Shown in pieces: positions 27,118 through 38,892 of a stretch of 38,892 bases of DNA. The first letter of the stretch is position 1; every line of letters begins with the position of its first letter. Under the pieces are notes generated by a model. The model worked only from the letters and a program-made list of their open reading frames with translations. It was not told the DNA's origin and made no database searches. This stretch comes from Chamaesiphon sp. 336R_metabinner_41 (GTDB taxonomy: Bacteria > Cyanobacteriota > Cyanobacteriia > Cyanobacteriales > Chamaesiphonaceae). The stretch lies in contig JANYDE010000069.1 in the NCBI GenBank assembly GCA_025359915.1, forward strand, positions 1 to 38,892. Direction: 5' to 3'. Made by a program: the position numbers and the translations under genes.

Positions 27118-28116
27118 TTAAACCAGTCCCAATTCCCGTTTGAGCAGATCGATCGATCTCAGTCCAATATAGCTTTCACTTTCGACGACTTGGGGAATGC
27201 GAATCAAATCGTCATCAGCAGCTTCGATCGCTTTGTAAACGATCGCGAGGCTGGCTTTGTCGCTGATAATGGTATGAGCGCGGCGGATGATGGCGTTGAG
27301 TTTATAGTTGTCGTTGGTTTGACAAGTCATCACCAATAAATCTTCACCCCGCATACTATGCACCATCATTTCCGCGACGGAGAGAATTCCGGCACTCAGG
27401 CTGATAATGCCGACATAACTATTTTTTGGTAGTGTTTTCACAAGGGCTAATTCTTTTTCATAGTCTTGTAAATCAACGGGAATGACGCGGATAGAGCGAG
27501 ATTTTACCACTGTACTGGCGGTTAATTGTGCTTCGACAGCAGCGATAAAATAGCGGGTGGTAACGACTGTCGCTGCATGAGATTTAGCTAATTCGGCTTC
27601 CAATTTTTCCAAGGCGACGAGCTGCACGGGAATTCCGAGGGATTGCTGCAGTTCTTGCAGCATCAGTTCTCCTGCACCAATTTCGATTTGGGGGACTGTC
27701 AGGAAAACTCTGGCACTACACCGCCATCGCCAATCGATTTCGGTCAATAATAATTCCCGCGATTGAGTCAGGGAGTAGCCTTGAGCGAGGAGCGTATTCA
27801 GACTTTGAGAGACTAGATCGATCGCCGAGAGATTGGGATCGATGCTAGAGTTGGCGAGGAGATGATTGCTTTCATGTCCCAATGACTTGACATAGATGCC
27901 TGAACCTGGAACGGATTCAACGATGCCAGTAGCTTCTAACTGATTGTATACTTTGCCGATCGTGTTCCGATGCAATCCGGTCTGCATCGCCAATTGACGA
28001 GTACTTGGCAATCGATGTCCAGGCGAAAATTGGCGAGATGCGATCGCAAACAACATTTGATCATACAGTTGTTTGGATACAGGAATTTCACTATCAGTTT
28101 GAATGTGGAATTGCAT
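27118..28116 (-). CDS. GntR-family transcriptional regulator
   Basis: 332 residues. The N-terminal winged helix-turn-helix (about 10-78) reads VSKQLYDQMLFAIASRQFSP, RLPSTRQLAMQTGLHRNTI, YNQLEATGIVESVPGSGIYV, a textbook GntR DNA-binding domain (YhcF/YtrA-like). The C-terminal 240 residues are not an aminotransferase (MocR) domain; they contain LTVPQIEIGAGELMLQELQQ and NSYVGIISLSAGILSV, suggesting a periplasmic-binding-like alpha/beta ligand domain, which is inference. The target is unknown; it lies just downstream of nrdJ in convergent orientation. ATG start. Confidence 0.85.
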   Translation of the reverse strand: MQFHIQTDSEIPVSKQLYDQMLFAIASRQFSPGHRLPSTRQLAMQTGLHRNTIGKVYNQLEATGIVESVPGSGIYVKSLGHESNHLLANSSIDPNLSAIDLVSQSLNTLLAQGYSLTQSRELLLTEIDWRWRCSARVFLTVPQIEIGAGELMLQELQQSLGIPVQLVALEKLEAELAKSHAATVVTTRYFIAAVEAQLTASTVVKSRSIRVIPVDLQDYEKELALVKTLPKNSYVGIISLSAGILSVAEMMVHSMRGEDLLVMTCQTNDNYKLNAIIRRAHTIISDKASLAIVYKAIEAADDDLIRIPQVVESESYIGLRSIDLLKRELGLV

Positions 28117-28122
28117 GTGGTT

Positions 28123-28190
28123 CAGTTGACAGTTGATAGTTGATAGTTGACAGCTAACTTTTACCCTTTACCCTTTACCCTTTACCCTTT
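28123..28190. repeat. Short tandem repeats upstream of the GntR gene
   Basis: Two low-complexity tracts: AGTTGATA/AGTTGACA units (28123-28152) and four perfect ACCCTTT heptamers (28163-28190). Heptamer tandem repeats are typical of many cyanobacterial genomes. Confidence 0.8.
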
Positions 28191-28200
28191 CCCCTTATCC

Positions 28201-28977
28201 CTAACTTCTTTGTCTGCGGACTTCATACAGCATCAACGCTGCGGCTGTTGCGACGTTTAATGATTCTACTCGGACTGACATCGGAATTCTCACTTGAAGA
28301 TCGGCTAATACAGCTAAATCTTCACTCAATCCCGCGCCCTCATTCCCCAGTAAAATCAGCGTTGGGGTGGTTAAATCGACATCCCAGTAGCTGGTTTTGG
28401 TATGGGAAGTAGTCGAAACTACCTGTACTCCCTGTTGCTTGTAACTGGTGACTAATTCATGGAGATTGTCGCTCACACCCATCGCTAGTCGAAACCATTG
28501 CCCAGCCGAGGCGCGAAGTACTTTGGGATTGTCCAAATCGACGCTATCGCTACTAATCCACAACCCATCGACACCTACGGCTGCGGCGGTGCGAATCATC
28601 GTCCCCAGATTACCAGGATCTTGAATAGTCGATAAAACGATCGTTAAGTTTGCCGGAATCTGTGGCTGTTTTTGTGCCAATCTTGGTGCAATAGCGACGA
28701 TACCATCTGGATTTACAGTAGTAGCGATCGATCTAATTACTTCATCGCTGACTAATTCTAGTCTATCGCAGTTGTCCGAAACGATCGACCACAACTCAGG
28801 ATGATGTTCTTGCCATTTGACGGTACAACAAACAGTCGTCAATGGGTAACGAACGACGCAGGCTTCCTCAATCAGATGGGTTCCTTCCAACAAAAACGAT
28901 TGCGTTTCCCGCCGCTCCTTGGCAGTTTGGAGTTTCTTAAATTGTTTGACGAGGGGACTTTGAGTACTAGTTAACAT
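28201..28977 (-). CDS. TrmH/SpoU-family RNA 2'-O-methyltransferase
   Basis: 258 residues. An N-terminal substrate-binding domain (STQSPLVKQFKKLQTAKERR, FLLEGTHLIEEA) is followed by the SPOUT knot domain: motif 1 LSTIQDPGNLGTMIRTAAAVG, motif 2 LLGNEGAGLS, and motif 3 IPMSVRVESLNVATAAALMLYE. These enzymes methylate the ribose of tRNA or 23S rRNA. The N-terminal domain resembles the RlmB/TsnR-like group; the exact nucleotide is undetermined. ATG start. Its 5' side faces the tRNA-Leu gene on the same strand. Confidence 0.9.
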   Translation of the reverse strand: MLTSTQSPLVKQFKKLQTAKERRETQSFLLEGTHLIEEACVVRYPLTTVCCTVKWQEHHPELWSIVSDNCDRLELVSDEVIRSIATTVNPDGIVAIAPRLAQKQPQIPANLTIVLSTIQDPGNLGTMIRTAAAVGVDGLWISSDSVDLDNPKVLRASAGQWFRLAMGVSDNLHELVTSYKQQGVQVVSTTSHTKTSYWDVDLTTPTLILLGNEGAGLSEDLAVLADLQVRIPMSVRVESLNVATAAALMLYEVRRQRS

Positions 28978-29061
28978 TGGTAACGCGATCGAGATACTAT
29001 AAAACAGTAAACAGCAACGATCGATCGTTACTGTTTACTTAAACTGTTAATTTAAAATATA

Positions 29062-29146
29062 TGCGCGACCCGAGACTCGAACTCGGAAGTCCTTGCGAAC
29101 ACTAGAACCTGAATCTAGCGCGTCTACCAATTCCGCCAGTCACGCA
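29062..29146 (-). tRNA. tRNA-Leu (anticodon CAG)
   Basis: 85 nt. Acceptor stem TGCGTGA pairs with TCGCGCA; the D arm has GGCGGAATTGGTAGACGC; the anticodon stem-loop is CTAGA-TTCAGGT-TCTAG, giving CAG; there is a long variable arm (TGTTCGCAAGGACT) as in class II tRNAs; the T arm has GAGTTCGAGTCTC. CCA is not encoded. No intron in the anticodon loop. Confidence 0.96.
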
Positions 29147-29267
29147 AATGGATCTTGTTGTTCGATCCGTCACTTATTATCAGCTATCTAACTAGTTTTT
29201 GTCAAGTAAATGAAAAAGGATAGGTGCAATTAATTTCTCACCTACCCTTCAATCATGATGCTAGGCT

Positions 29268-29300
29268 AGAAACCCGACTTTTTGGAAAAGTCGGGTTTCT
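29268..29300. terminator. 15-bp perfect stem-loop downstream of apcE
   Basis: AGAAACCCGACTTTT - TGG - AAAAGTCGGGTTTCT. It begins 9 bp beyond the apcE stop on the minus strand, so a transcription terminator or mRNA-stabilising 3' hairpin is likely. Similar core (GACTT...AAGTC) to the stem at 5775-5803. Confidence 0.65.
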
Positions 29301-29308
29301 GTCTCAAT

Positions 29309-32611
<3,303 letters not shown>

Positions 32612-33089
32612 TTAGATCTTAAATCTCCCAACCGAATATTTTGTTAAGCCTAATCGAGTCGGTTCAAGGTTTTAGCCTATCCCCTGCGAGGATTTAAAGT
32701 CTGGGGATCGGTTGTCAATCTTTATCAGATCTTCAGCCAAACATCAGTCTCGCTCGGATCATCTCCCCAGAGGGCGATGGCGAACTTAATTTATCACTCA
32801 CTAACTCGATCGAAGTTTGAATAATATAGGTCTATCGAGGTGTTTAGTCCCGTTTTCCCTATCGATGAAAATTGTCGCTAGCAAAACCAGGACAGCTTTC
32901 AGATTAAAACGTTTCGCCCGTCTGTAGCTTGTTTATGAAGAAGTGTGTAGAAATTAAATTTTAGAATGACCTGTTCAAAGATCCTAGAGGATTAGGGGAC
33001 GAAGATTAGAAAAAAGATAAGTTTTGTTACAGAGCGGGGAGTGTGGGGACTGGGGGACTGGGTAAAATTTCTCAATTGCTATTCACTAA

Positions 33090-33452
33090 TCACTCATCCC
33101 TGGTGATTAGTTCGTATCCAGCCGTGGAGGGAGAAACGACGGAGATAAAAATTAGAGGTTCGGTGCTGTTGTTGAATACTCCGTGTACAGAGCCAGTTGG
33201 GGCAATAACTACATCACCTTTGACGATCGATTTCGTAGTTCCAGCTCGATCCAAATAATATTCTCCCTGTCCGGCTAAAATAGTCCAGGTATCTTGTCCG
33301 TGTGGATGCAGGTGTGCGGGGATTTCTTGTTGGGGTTGAATATACCAAGCCACAATTGTCGATACTGGGGATTCTGTAATGACAACGCGAATCGGCTCCC
33401 CATCACTTGGTTGGAAAAATTCAGAGCTATGGAAAATTCTATCGATGTCCAT
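33090..33452 (-). CDS. Cupin-domain protein
   Basis: 120 residues, a single small beta-barrel. Cupin motif 1 is seen as EIPAHLHPHGQDTWTILAGQG (His47, His49, His51 as possible metal ligands; the usual Glu is replaced by Gln/Asp) and motif 2 as APTGSVHGVFN. Such monocupins bind a metal and may act as isomerases, dioxygenases or sensors; no substrate is suggested by context. ATG start. Divergent from miaE across a tandem heptamer repeat. Confidence 0.82.
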   Translation of the reverse strand: MDIDRIFHSSEFFQPSDGEPIRVVITESPVSTIVAWYIQPQQEIPAHLHPHGQDTWTILAGQGEYYLDRAGTTKSIVKGDVVIAPTGSVHGVFNNSTEPLIFISVVSPSTAGYELITRDE

Positions 33453-33549
33453 CTTGCGGCAATTTGTTCACTAACAAATTAATATAGTTAGACAGTAGTC
33501 GGTTATGTCGAAGGTTGCAGTCAAACTCAATACCAAATTTGGCGTTGCT

Positions 33550-33625
33550 CTCCCATCTCCCATCTCCCATCTCCCATCTCCCATCTCCCATCTCCCATCT
33601 CCCATCTCCCATCTCCCATCTCCCA
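33550..33625. repeat. Heptanucleotide tandem repeat (CTCCCAT), about 10.9 copies
   Basis: Ten perfect CTCCCAT units from 33550 to 33619 and a last CTCCCAC. It ends one base before the first ATG of the miaE frame. The number of copies is likely to vary by slippage. Two shorter relatives are at 4135-4150. Confidence 0.95.
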
Positions 33626-33650
33626 CATGACTGCTACCGCCACAACGACG

Positions 33651-34226
33651 ATGAATATTTTGTGTCAACCAACCTCAGATGCTTGGCTGGAACAAACGTT
33701 GGGCAATATGGATACAATCTTGCTCGATCATTCTCACTGCGAACGCAAAGCTGTCGGAACTGCGGTGAATATCATGTTTCGTTACCCATCCAATCATAAA
33801 CTAGTCCGCCAGTTGACAGCGATCGCCCAAGAAGAATTGGAGCATTTTGAGCAAGTCAATCAAATCCTCGAACAGCGCGGTATTCCGCTCAAAGCACTGA
33901 GTGCGCCACCTTATGGCAAAGAATTGATGAGTCAAATTCGCCATCAAGAACCACATCGCCTATTAGATACACTGCTAATTTCTGGCTTAATCGAAGCACG
34001 TTCCCACGAAAGACTAGGATTGCTCGGCGCACATCTCCCCGACAAAAAGTTAGCCGCCTTCTACCGGAGTTTAATGGCTTCCGAAGCTCGTCACTTCGGG
34101 ATTTATTGGCTATTGGCGGATACTTATTCGGAACGCGCAATTGTCCAATCTCGGCTAGCAGAACTTGCAATCGTCGAAAGTCAGATTCTTTCTACTCTCC
34201 ATCCCGAACCCAGAATTCACAGCTAA
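33651..34226 (+). CDS. miaE: tRNA-(ms2io6A37) hydroxylase, MiaE-like
   Basis: 191 residues from Met at 33651; the ATG at 33627 adds MTATATTT straight out of the repeat and is less likely. Ferritin-like diiron fold with carboxylate/His ligands, numbered from the longer form: Glu39 (HCERKAV), Glu70 and His73 (EELEHFEQ), Glu123 (EARSHERL), Glu153 and His156 (SEARHF). MiaE uses O2 to hydroxylate the isopentenyl group of modified A37 in tRNAs reading U-starting codons. Cytoplasmic. Followed after 22 bp by a GNAT gene on the same strand, so likely cotranscribed. Confidence 0.9.
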   Translation: MNILCQPTSDAWLEQTLGNMDTILLDHSHCERKAVGTAVNIMFRYPSNHKLVRQLTAIAQEELEHFEQVNQILEQRGIPLKALSAPPYGKELMSQIRHQEPHRLLDTLLISGLIEARSHERLGLLGAHLPDKKLAAFYRSLMASEARHFGIYWLLADTYSERAIVQSRLAELAIVESQILSTLHPEPRIHS

Positions 34227-34248
34227 CAACTAAAGCACTAACTTAACG

Positions 34249-34752
34249 ATGCACGAACAATATGGGAATTGTACAGTTCGATCGTGGCAATCGGACGATC
34301 GACAAGCGGCGGCGGACGTAATTAAGAATGTGTTGGCTGAATATGGATTGGGTTGGGAGCCGGATGGTGCCGATCGAGATGTGTTAGAAGTAGAGGAATA
34401 TTATCTCGCGCGTGGTGGCGAATTTTGGGTAATTGAAAATGAGGGTGGAATCATCGGTACGAGTGCCTATTATCCCGACTCAAATCGCGGTAACAAGGCG
34501 GTAGAAATCCGTAAGATGTACTTGTTGCCAAAAGCAAGAGGACAGGGCTTAGGCCGGTATTTATTAGGAGAATTAGAACGATCGATCCTTGCACATGGCT
34601 ATCAGGAAATCTGGATCGAAACTGCTAGTGTTTTAACCGCTGCGGTGAAGCTATATGAGGCGAATGGATATCAACCAAAAACAGGCGTAGAAACAGCTAG
34701 ATGCGATCGAATCTATAGCAAAGATCTGTATATAAAATACATTATGGATTGA
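34249..34752 (+). CDS. GNAT-family N-acetyltransferase
   Basis: 167 residues. Acetyl-CoA binding motif A is clear: VEIRKMYLLPKARGQGLGRYLLGELE (with the QGLGRYL loop at about residues 100-106), followed by motif B-like IWIETASVLTAAVKLYEANGY. The N-terminal part TVRSWQSDDRQAAADVIKNV is the usual first strand-helix. Substrate unknown. Only 22 bp after miaE. Confidence 0.85.
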   Translation: MHEQYGNCTVRSWQSDDRQAAADVIKNVLAEYGLGWEPDGADRDVLEVEEYYLARGGEFWVIENEGGIIGTSAYYPDSNRGNKAVEIRKMYLLPKARGQGLGRYLLGELERSILAHGYQEIWIETASVLTAAVKLYEANGYQPKTGVETARCDRIYSKDLYIKYIMD

Positions 34753-34865
34753 AACGTACTGTGCAATGCTCGATCGGGAGAAGCCGCTCGATCGGTTAGA
34801 ATCTAAATTGGTGAGCAGTTACTGCTAAAACTGGTACCGAATAACTGTTAACTGTTAAAATCTGC

Positions 34866-35870
34866 ATGGCGATACTACTGGGCGATCTCGAACAACAACT
34901 AGCGACACTTCAAGCGACAGCACTAGACGCGATCGCTCAAACTCAGACACTGGAAGCATTAGAACAACTCCGTGTCGATTATCTTGGCAAAAAAGGCGAA
35001 GTATCCAAAATATTAGGCGGGATGGGTAAACTATCAGCAGAAGAACGCCCAGCAATTGGTGCGGCGGCGAATGTAGTCAAAAATGCGATTCAGGAACAAC
35101 TAGATCGATCGAAAGCCGATCTTCAAGCTGCCCAAATTCAAGCACAATTAGCAGCAGAAACGATCGATGTCACGATGCCAGGAGCATATCATCCTCAGGG
35201 CAGAATTCATCCCATCAATGCGACGATCGATCGAGTTATCGATATCTTCGTCGGGCTAGGCTACACTGTAGCCACAGGGCCAGAAATGGAGACAGATTAT
35301 TATAATTTTGAAGCCCTAAATACCCCGCCAGATCATCCCGCACGGGATATGCAGGATACATTCTATTTGCCAGATGGCAATCTCCTGCGCACTCATACCT
35401 CCTCCGTGCAAATCCACTACATGGAGGAAAACGAACCGCCAATTCGGATTATCTCACCTGGACGTTGTTATCGTCGCGATACCGTCGATGCGACGCACTC
35501 CGCAGTATTTCACCAAATCGAAATCTTAGCAATTGCACCCGATTTGACATTTACCGATCTCAAAGGCACCATCAAAGAATTTCTCACCCAAGCTTTTGGG
35601 ATGGAGCTACCAATTCGATTCCGTGCTAGTTACTTTCCATTCACCGAGCCTTCCGCCGAAGTAGACGTTCAATGGCAAGGCAGATGGCTGGAAATCATGG
35701 GTTGTGGGATGGTAGATCCCAATGTCCTCAAAAAAGTCGGTCACGATCCAGAAGTATACAGTGGATTCGCCGCTGGCTTTGGGGTAGAACGCCTTGCAAT
35801 GGTGCTCCACCAAATCGATGACATTCGCAAGCTTTATGGTAGCGATCTGCGCTTCCTTAAGCAATTTTAG
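34866..35870 (+). CDS. pheS: Phenylalanyl-tRNA synthetase alpha subunit
   Basis: 334 residues, normal length. The N-terminal coiled-coil that contacts tRNA (about 1-90) is followed by a class II catalytic core: [43 protein letters not shown] (motif 1/2 area), [30 protein letters not shown], and [10 protein letters not shown] plus [12 protein letters not shown] (motif 3). It attaches phenylalanine to tRNA-Phe with PheT, which is not in this window. The ATG at 34866 gives the normal N-terminus. Confidence 0.97.
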   Translation: MAILLGDLEQQLATLQATALDAIAQTQTLEALEQLRVDYLGKKGEVSKILGGMGKLSAEERPAIGAAANVVKNAIQEQLDRSKADLQAAQIQAQLAAETIDVTMPGAYHPQGRIHPINATIDRVIDIFVGLGYTVATGPEMETDYYNFEALNTPPDHPARDMQDTFYLPDGNLLRTHTSSVQIHYMEENEPPIRIISPGRCYRRDTVDATHSAVFHQIEILAIAPDLTFTDLKGTIKEFLTQAFGMELPIRFRASYFPFTEPSAEVDVQWQGRWLEIMGCGMVDPNVLKKVGHDPEVYSGFAAGFGVERLAMVLHQIDDIRKLYGSDLRFLKQF

Positions 35871-35920
35871 GGGATAGGGAATAGGGAATTAAATTTTCTC
35901 CCCATACTTCCTAGGTTCCC

Positions 35921-36085
35921 TTATCTCATCGATTGTAAGCACAGATTTTTCTGACAGTCGGCAGGAATTGTACTCTCAGTAGAAACAATGACAGGTTCTG
36001 CTGGGGGTGGTTCAGCACAAACTTTTAGTGCTGTAGGTACGATGGCGAAAGCAGCAATTAATCCACAGCTCAAAAACTTACGCAT
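35921..36085 (-). CDS. Small secreted protein with cysteines, unknown function
   Basis: 54 residues from ATG 36083-36085 to TAA 35921-35923, too short for routine calling. The N-terminus MRKFLSCGLIAAFAIVPTAL is a convincing signal peptide with a likely cleavage near KVCAEP (or lipoprotein-like processing at Cys7, less likely). The mature part is proline-rich (EPPPAEPVIVSTEST) and ends with a Cys pair: ADCQKNLCLQSMR. No family recognised. It sits alone between pheS and recG; the rest of the 35871-36200 gap is empty. Confidence 0.55.
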   Translation of the reverse strand: MRKFLSCGLIAAFAIVPTALKVCAEPPPAEPVIVSTESTIPADCQKNLCLQSMR

Positions 36086-36200
36086 AATAAAGACCAAAAT
36101 CGGGTTGTCTTCATAATCTAACTAGTAATTTCACTACATAGTGTGAACTAAATCACCCGTGATAATATCTAGTTGGAAATAATAAAATATACAGTCCTTG

Positions 36201-38711
36201 TTAAGTTAAGATACTCCCCCCCATCAGTTTATGAAAGCGATAATCCAGCTCCGCCTTTAACAGTGGCGATTGACTCAGATCCTGATCCCGTAAAATCACT
36301 TTTTCTGCGGCATTTCGCGCGATCGATAGTACCTCTCCATCCTCTGCTAAACTGGCAAGGGCAAAGTCTGCCATTCCCGATTGACGGGTGCCTAAAACCT
36401 GCCCTGGACCGCGTAATTGCATATCCATCTCGGAGATCCAAAATCCATCTTGGGACTGTTCTAGCACCTGTAGACGCTGCTTTGCATCGCTAGAATTGCT
36501 ACTGCTCATCAGGAGACAGTAAGAGCGATGTTCGCCCCGCCCGACGCGCCCGCGCAGTTGGTGGATTTGGGACAATCCAAAGCGTTCGGCGTTTTCAATT
36601 AACATGACGGTGGCGTTGGGTACGTCTACGCCGACTTCGATGACGGTGGTGGAGACGATGATTTGGGTGATGTTATCGCGGAATGCTCCCAGCGCGGCAT
36701 CTTTATCAGCCGAAGTCATTCGCCCGTGGAGTAAGCCGACTTGATATTGGGGGAATACTTCGGTGGCTAGGCGTTCGTGTTCTTCGGTGGCGGCGCGGAG
36801 ATCGAGTTTTTCGGATTCTTCGACGAGGGGGAGGACGATGTATACTTGTCGCCCTTGGGCAATTTCGCGATTCATCAAATCGTAGACTTGACTGCGCTGG
36901 CGGCTATTGACGGCGTTGGTTTGAATTGGTTGTCTGCCTGCGGGGAGTTCATCAATCTGGCTTACGTCCAAATCGCCGTGGAGAGTGAGGGCGAGGGTAC
37001 GGGGGATGGGAGTCGCTGTCATGGTGAGGACGTGAGGCTGGGAGCCTTTTTGCTGCAATTTAGCTCGTTGGAATACGCCGAAACGATGTTGTTCGTCGAT
37101 GACGACTAAGCCGAGGTTGCGAAAGTTTACCTTATCTTGAATTAAAGCATGGGTGCCGACGGCGATCGAGAGTTCTCCTGTCTCCAACTGGCTATATATT
37201 TGTCTCCGTTTGGCTGTTTTGGTTGAGCCTGTCAGGAGTTCGACGGGGATGTGGAGTAGGTTGAACCAGCCGACTAGTTTGCGATAGTGTTGCTCGGCGA
37301 GGACTTCGGTGGGAGCCATTAATGCTGTCTGATAACCTGACTGAATTGCGGCGAGAATTGCCATGACTGCAACGACGGTTTTACCGGAACCAACATCGCC
37401 TTGAACTAAGCGATTCATCGGTGCTGGTTGTTGGATATCGTGGAGGATTTCACCGACGACTCGCTGTTGAGCATTAGTGAGTTGAAATGGTAGTATTTCT
37501 TTAAATCGATCGATTAATACGCCCGTCGGTTTGATGATTGCTTGAGTATGAATCTGACGCAATGAACTTCTCTGTTGCAAGAAGCCTAATTGCAAATAGA
37601 AGAACTCGTCGAAAATTAGTCTACGGCGTGCAGCTCCTTTGGTGTCGCTATCTTCAGGGAAATGGATATTCTGAATCGAGGTGGCTAATTCCATCAATCC
37701 ATACTGTTCGCTGATAATTTGGGGTAACGGATCTTTTAATTTTCCGGCTGCAGGTAAAACTGTCATTACAGCTTCGCGGACGATATCCGCAGATACGCCT
37801 TCAATTAATGGATAAACTGGCAATACTCGCCCAATTTTGAGAGAGGAAATACTGGCTTCACTATCTGCTAATACTTCGAGTTCGGGGTTGTCTAAATTGA
37901 TGCCATATTTACCCTGCTTGACTAATCCTGATGCGGCAATCCAACTACCGATTGGATATTTGCGTTTGAGAGATTCTTGCCAACCGCGATTACTATAACG
38001 AGTTCCAGCATAAAAGCGACTGATTTTCAGACTTCCAGTTTCATCTTTGATTGTGATTTCGAGGACGTTGAGTTTTTTATTTTTGGGACTGGTAAAGAAG
38101 TTAATTTTTCTAATAATCCCAACTAGGGTTACGGTGGTACCTGGTTCTAGTTCGATAATATTTATTTGTTTGGCATAGTCAATATGATCGCGGGGATAGT
38201 AATATAGAACATCCTTGACAGTTAGTAATCCTAATCTTGCTAAAATTTCAGCTTTGCGAATACCTAATTGAGGAATATCTCGTAGATACAAACCGAGTGT
38301 TAACTTAGTATCTGCTTGAATAGTCGGAATTGTGGCTGGAGAAATCTTAGGAACTGCTGGAGATTCAGCAGAGGTAATATTAGTCGGCGATTCACTCGCT
38401 CTTGCTAACTTAATTGGTTCCCGATAATTGTCCTGACTGGCGACTTGTTGAGCGATTATTAAAAATTGACTGGCTTTCGCGATTAATAACTTGCGATCGA
38501 GTAAGGTAAGATCTTGATACTTGGCAAATTCAAATGCTAATTCTCGCCAATGTTGACGATCGTTTGAACTCGCATGTGTCGGTGGTTTCCCAAAACTCAA
38601 GCACAAAAATTCACCAAAGCGATACTGTTGCCCCATTAGGTCAGTGTAACCGTATTGCGCTTCGATCGCTAATGCTTTTTGAATTCTTTGCCAGTCTGGT
38701 TCGTCGGACAT
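36201..38711 (-). CDS. recG: ATP-dependent DNA helicase RecG
   Basis: 836 residues, longer than the roughly 690 of E. coli because of an extra N-terminal region of about 140 residues, as is usual in cyanobacteria. After it come the wedge/OB domain (LGIRKAEILARLGLLTVKDVLYYYPRDH, then the OB strands VTLVGIIRKI), Walker A GDVGSGKT (438-445), DEQH (539-542), TMTATPIPRTLALT, and helicase motifs IV-VI ending STTVIEVGVDVPNATVM, QLRGRVGRG. RecG reverses stalled forks and processes R-loops and Holliday junctions. Converges towards the small secreted gene. ATG start. Confidence 0.96.
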   Translation of the reverse strand: MSDEPDWQRIQKALAIEAQYGYTDLMGQQYRFGEFLCLSFGKPPTHASSNDRQHWRELAFEFAKYQDLTLLDRKLLIAKASQFLIIAQQVASQDNYREPIKLARASESPTNITSAESPAVPKISPATIPTIQADTKLTLGLYLRDIPQLGIRKAEILARLGLLTVKDVLYYYPRDHIDYAKQINIIELEPGTTVTLVGIIRKINFFTSPKNKKLNVLEITIKDETGSLKISRFYAGTRYSNRGWQESLKRKYPIGSWIAASGLVKQGKYGINLDNPELEVLADSEASISSLKIGRVLPVYPLIEGVSADIVREAVMTVLPAAGKLKDPLPQIISEQYGLMELATSIQNIHFPEDSDTKGAARRRLIFDEFFYLQLGFLQQRSSLRQIHTQAIIKPTGVLIDRFKEILPFQLTNAQQRVVGEILHDIQQPAPMNRLVQGDVGSGKTVVAVMAILAAIQSGYQTALMAPTEVLAEQHYRKLVGWFNLLHIPVELLTGSTKTAKRRQIYSQLETGELSIAVGTHALIQDKVNFRNLGLVVIDEQHRFGVFQRAKLQQKGSQPHVLTMTATPIPRTLALTLHGDLDVSQIDELPAGRQPIQTNAVNSRQRSQVYDLMNREIAQGRQVYIVLPLVEESEKLDLRAATEEHERLATEVFPQYQVGLLHGRMTSADKDAALGAFRDNITQIIVSTTVIEVGVDVPNATVMLIENAERFGLSQIHQLRGRVGRGEHRSYCLLMSSSNSSDAKQRLQVLEQSQDGFWISEMDMQLRGPGQVLGTRQSGMADFALASLAEDGEVLSIARNAAEKVILRDQDLSQSPLLKAELDYRFHKLMGGSILT

Positions 38712-38892
38712 TAATTAGTGGTTTAGTGGTTTAGTTTAAGGTGGGCAATGCCAGCCCTTTCAACGTGTATAAATACCTAGTGCTGAACTCATGATTTCAT
38801 CAGGGGTTGTGGTTTTCCAGGCATCGAGCAGTAGAAACATGTCGATGCTTGAAATTAACAATTAAAGGCGGTCGTTTCTTCTTTTCGCCTCT
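38712..38892. other. Window end, no confident gene
   Basis: Past the recG start there is a run of TTTAGTGGT units (38713-38732), similar to 4044-4062, then mixed sequence. On the minus strand a 26-codon ORF (MFLLLDAWKTTTPDEIMSSA...) and an open frame entering from the right edge are visible, but neither is recognisable. Confidence 0.4.

Noticed and set aside
33548-33626. CRISPR array at the periodic sequence
   Set aside because: Period of 7 bp with no spacers; it is a simple tandem repeat, and its translation (GDGRWEM repeats on the minus strand) is a shadow.
36777-37109. Plus-strand ORF within recG (and many similar antisense ORFs across the window)
   Set aside because: Lies entirely inside a well-supported gene in the opposite strand and has no family motif.
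38712-38892. Partial gene on the minus strand at the right edge
   Set aside because: Short open frames only, with no recognisable motif.

Overview
The window is a stretch of cyanobacterial chromosome. The evidence is the 1100-residue phycobilisome core-membrane linker ApcE, scattered HIP1 octamers (GCGATCGC, for example at the ubiD start), heptanucleotide tandem repeats, and many cyanobacterial-type housekeeping genes. The genus cannot be fixed from the sequence alone. The gene content is mostly core metabolism and information processing, salted with repeats, transposon debris and self-splicing elements.

Layout. 1-8370: tail of a probable IS66-type transposase, a T4-type lysozyme homologue, a DHH phosphoesterase, a PHP phosphoesterase, a repeat-rich gap, a small membrane protein boxed by a 56-bp inverted repeat, ubiD, rnz, exbD and an internally deleted tnpB whose right end touches the exbD stop. 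8367-13831: a minus-strand run (methyltransferase, GHL10-type secreted hydrolase, DUF2805 protein, queG, HAD phosphatase, DegT aminotransferase). 13917-21573: spherulin-4-like secreted protein, a pseudokinase-like pentapeptide-repeat protein, recN, a monomeric-type NADP isocitrate dehydrogenase and a PPOX flavoprotein. 21739-27093: the adenosylcobalamin-dependent ribonucleotide reductase locus. 27118-29146: GntR regulator, TrmH/SpoU methylase, tRNA-Leu(CAG). 29309-38711: apcE, cupin, miaE, GNAT, pheS, a small secreted Cys-containing protein and recG.

The standout is the nrdJ locus. The reductase is interrupted four ways: a 394-aa LAGLIDADG intein after NIRR; a stop codon plus about 230 bp of hairpin-rich DNA that divides it into two reading frames; a 285-nt group I intron that I could fold by hand (P1, P3-P9.1, terminal G), lying inside the catalytic NPCG|E motif; and a 339-aa LAGLIDADG intein 24 bp further on, before the Cys of NFHC. 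Intein 2 also seems to carry an in-frame copy of an interspersed palindromic repeat, and an IS982-derived MITE-like element sits on the stop codon. The extein parts still carry the expected active-site and C-terminal cysteines, so the gene may be functional only after one RNA-splicing and two protein-splicing events, as a two-chain enzyme or as a broken gene.

Functional links: ApcE indicates a four-repeat (pentacylindrical-type) phycobilisome core. UbiD may serve quinone synthesis. QueG, MiaE, TrmH, RNase Z and tRNA-Leu are all in RNA maturation. RecN and RecG are in recombination repair.
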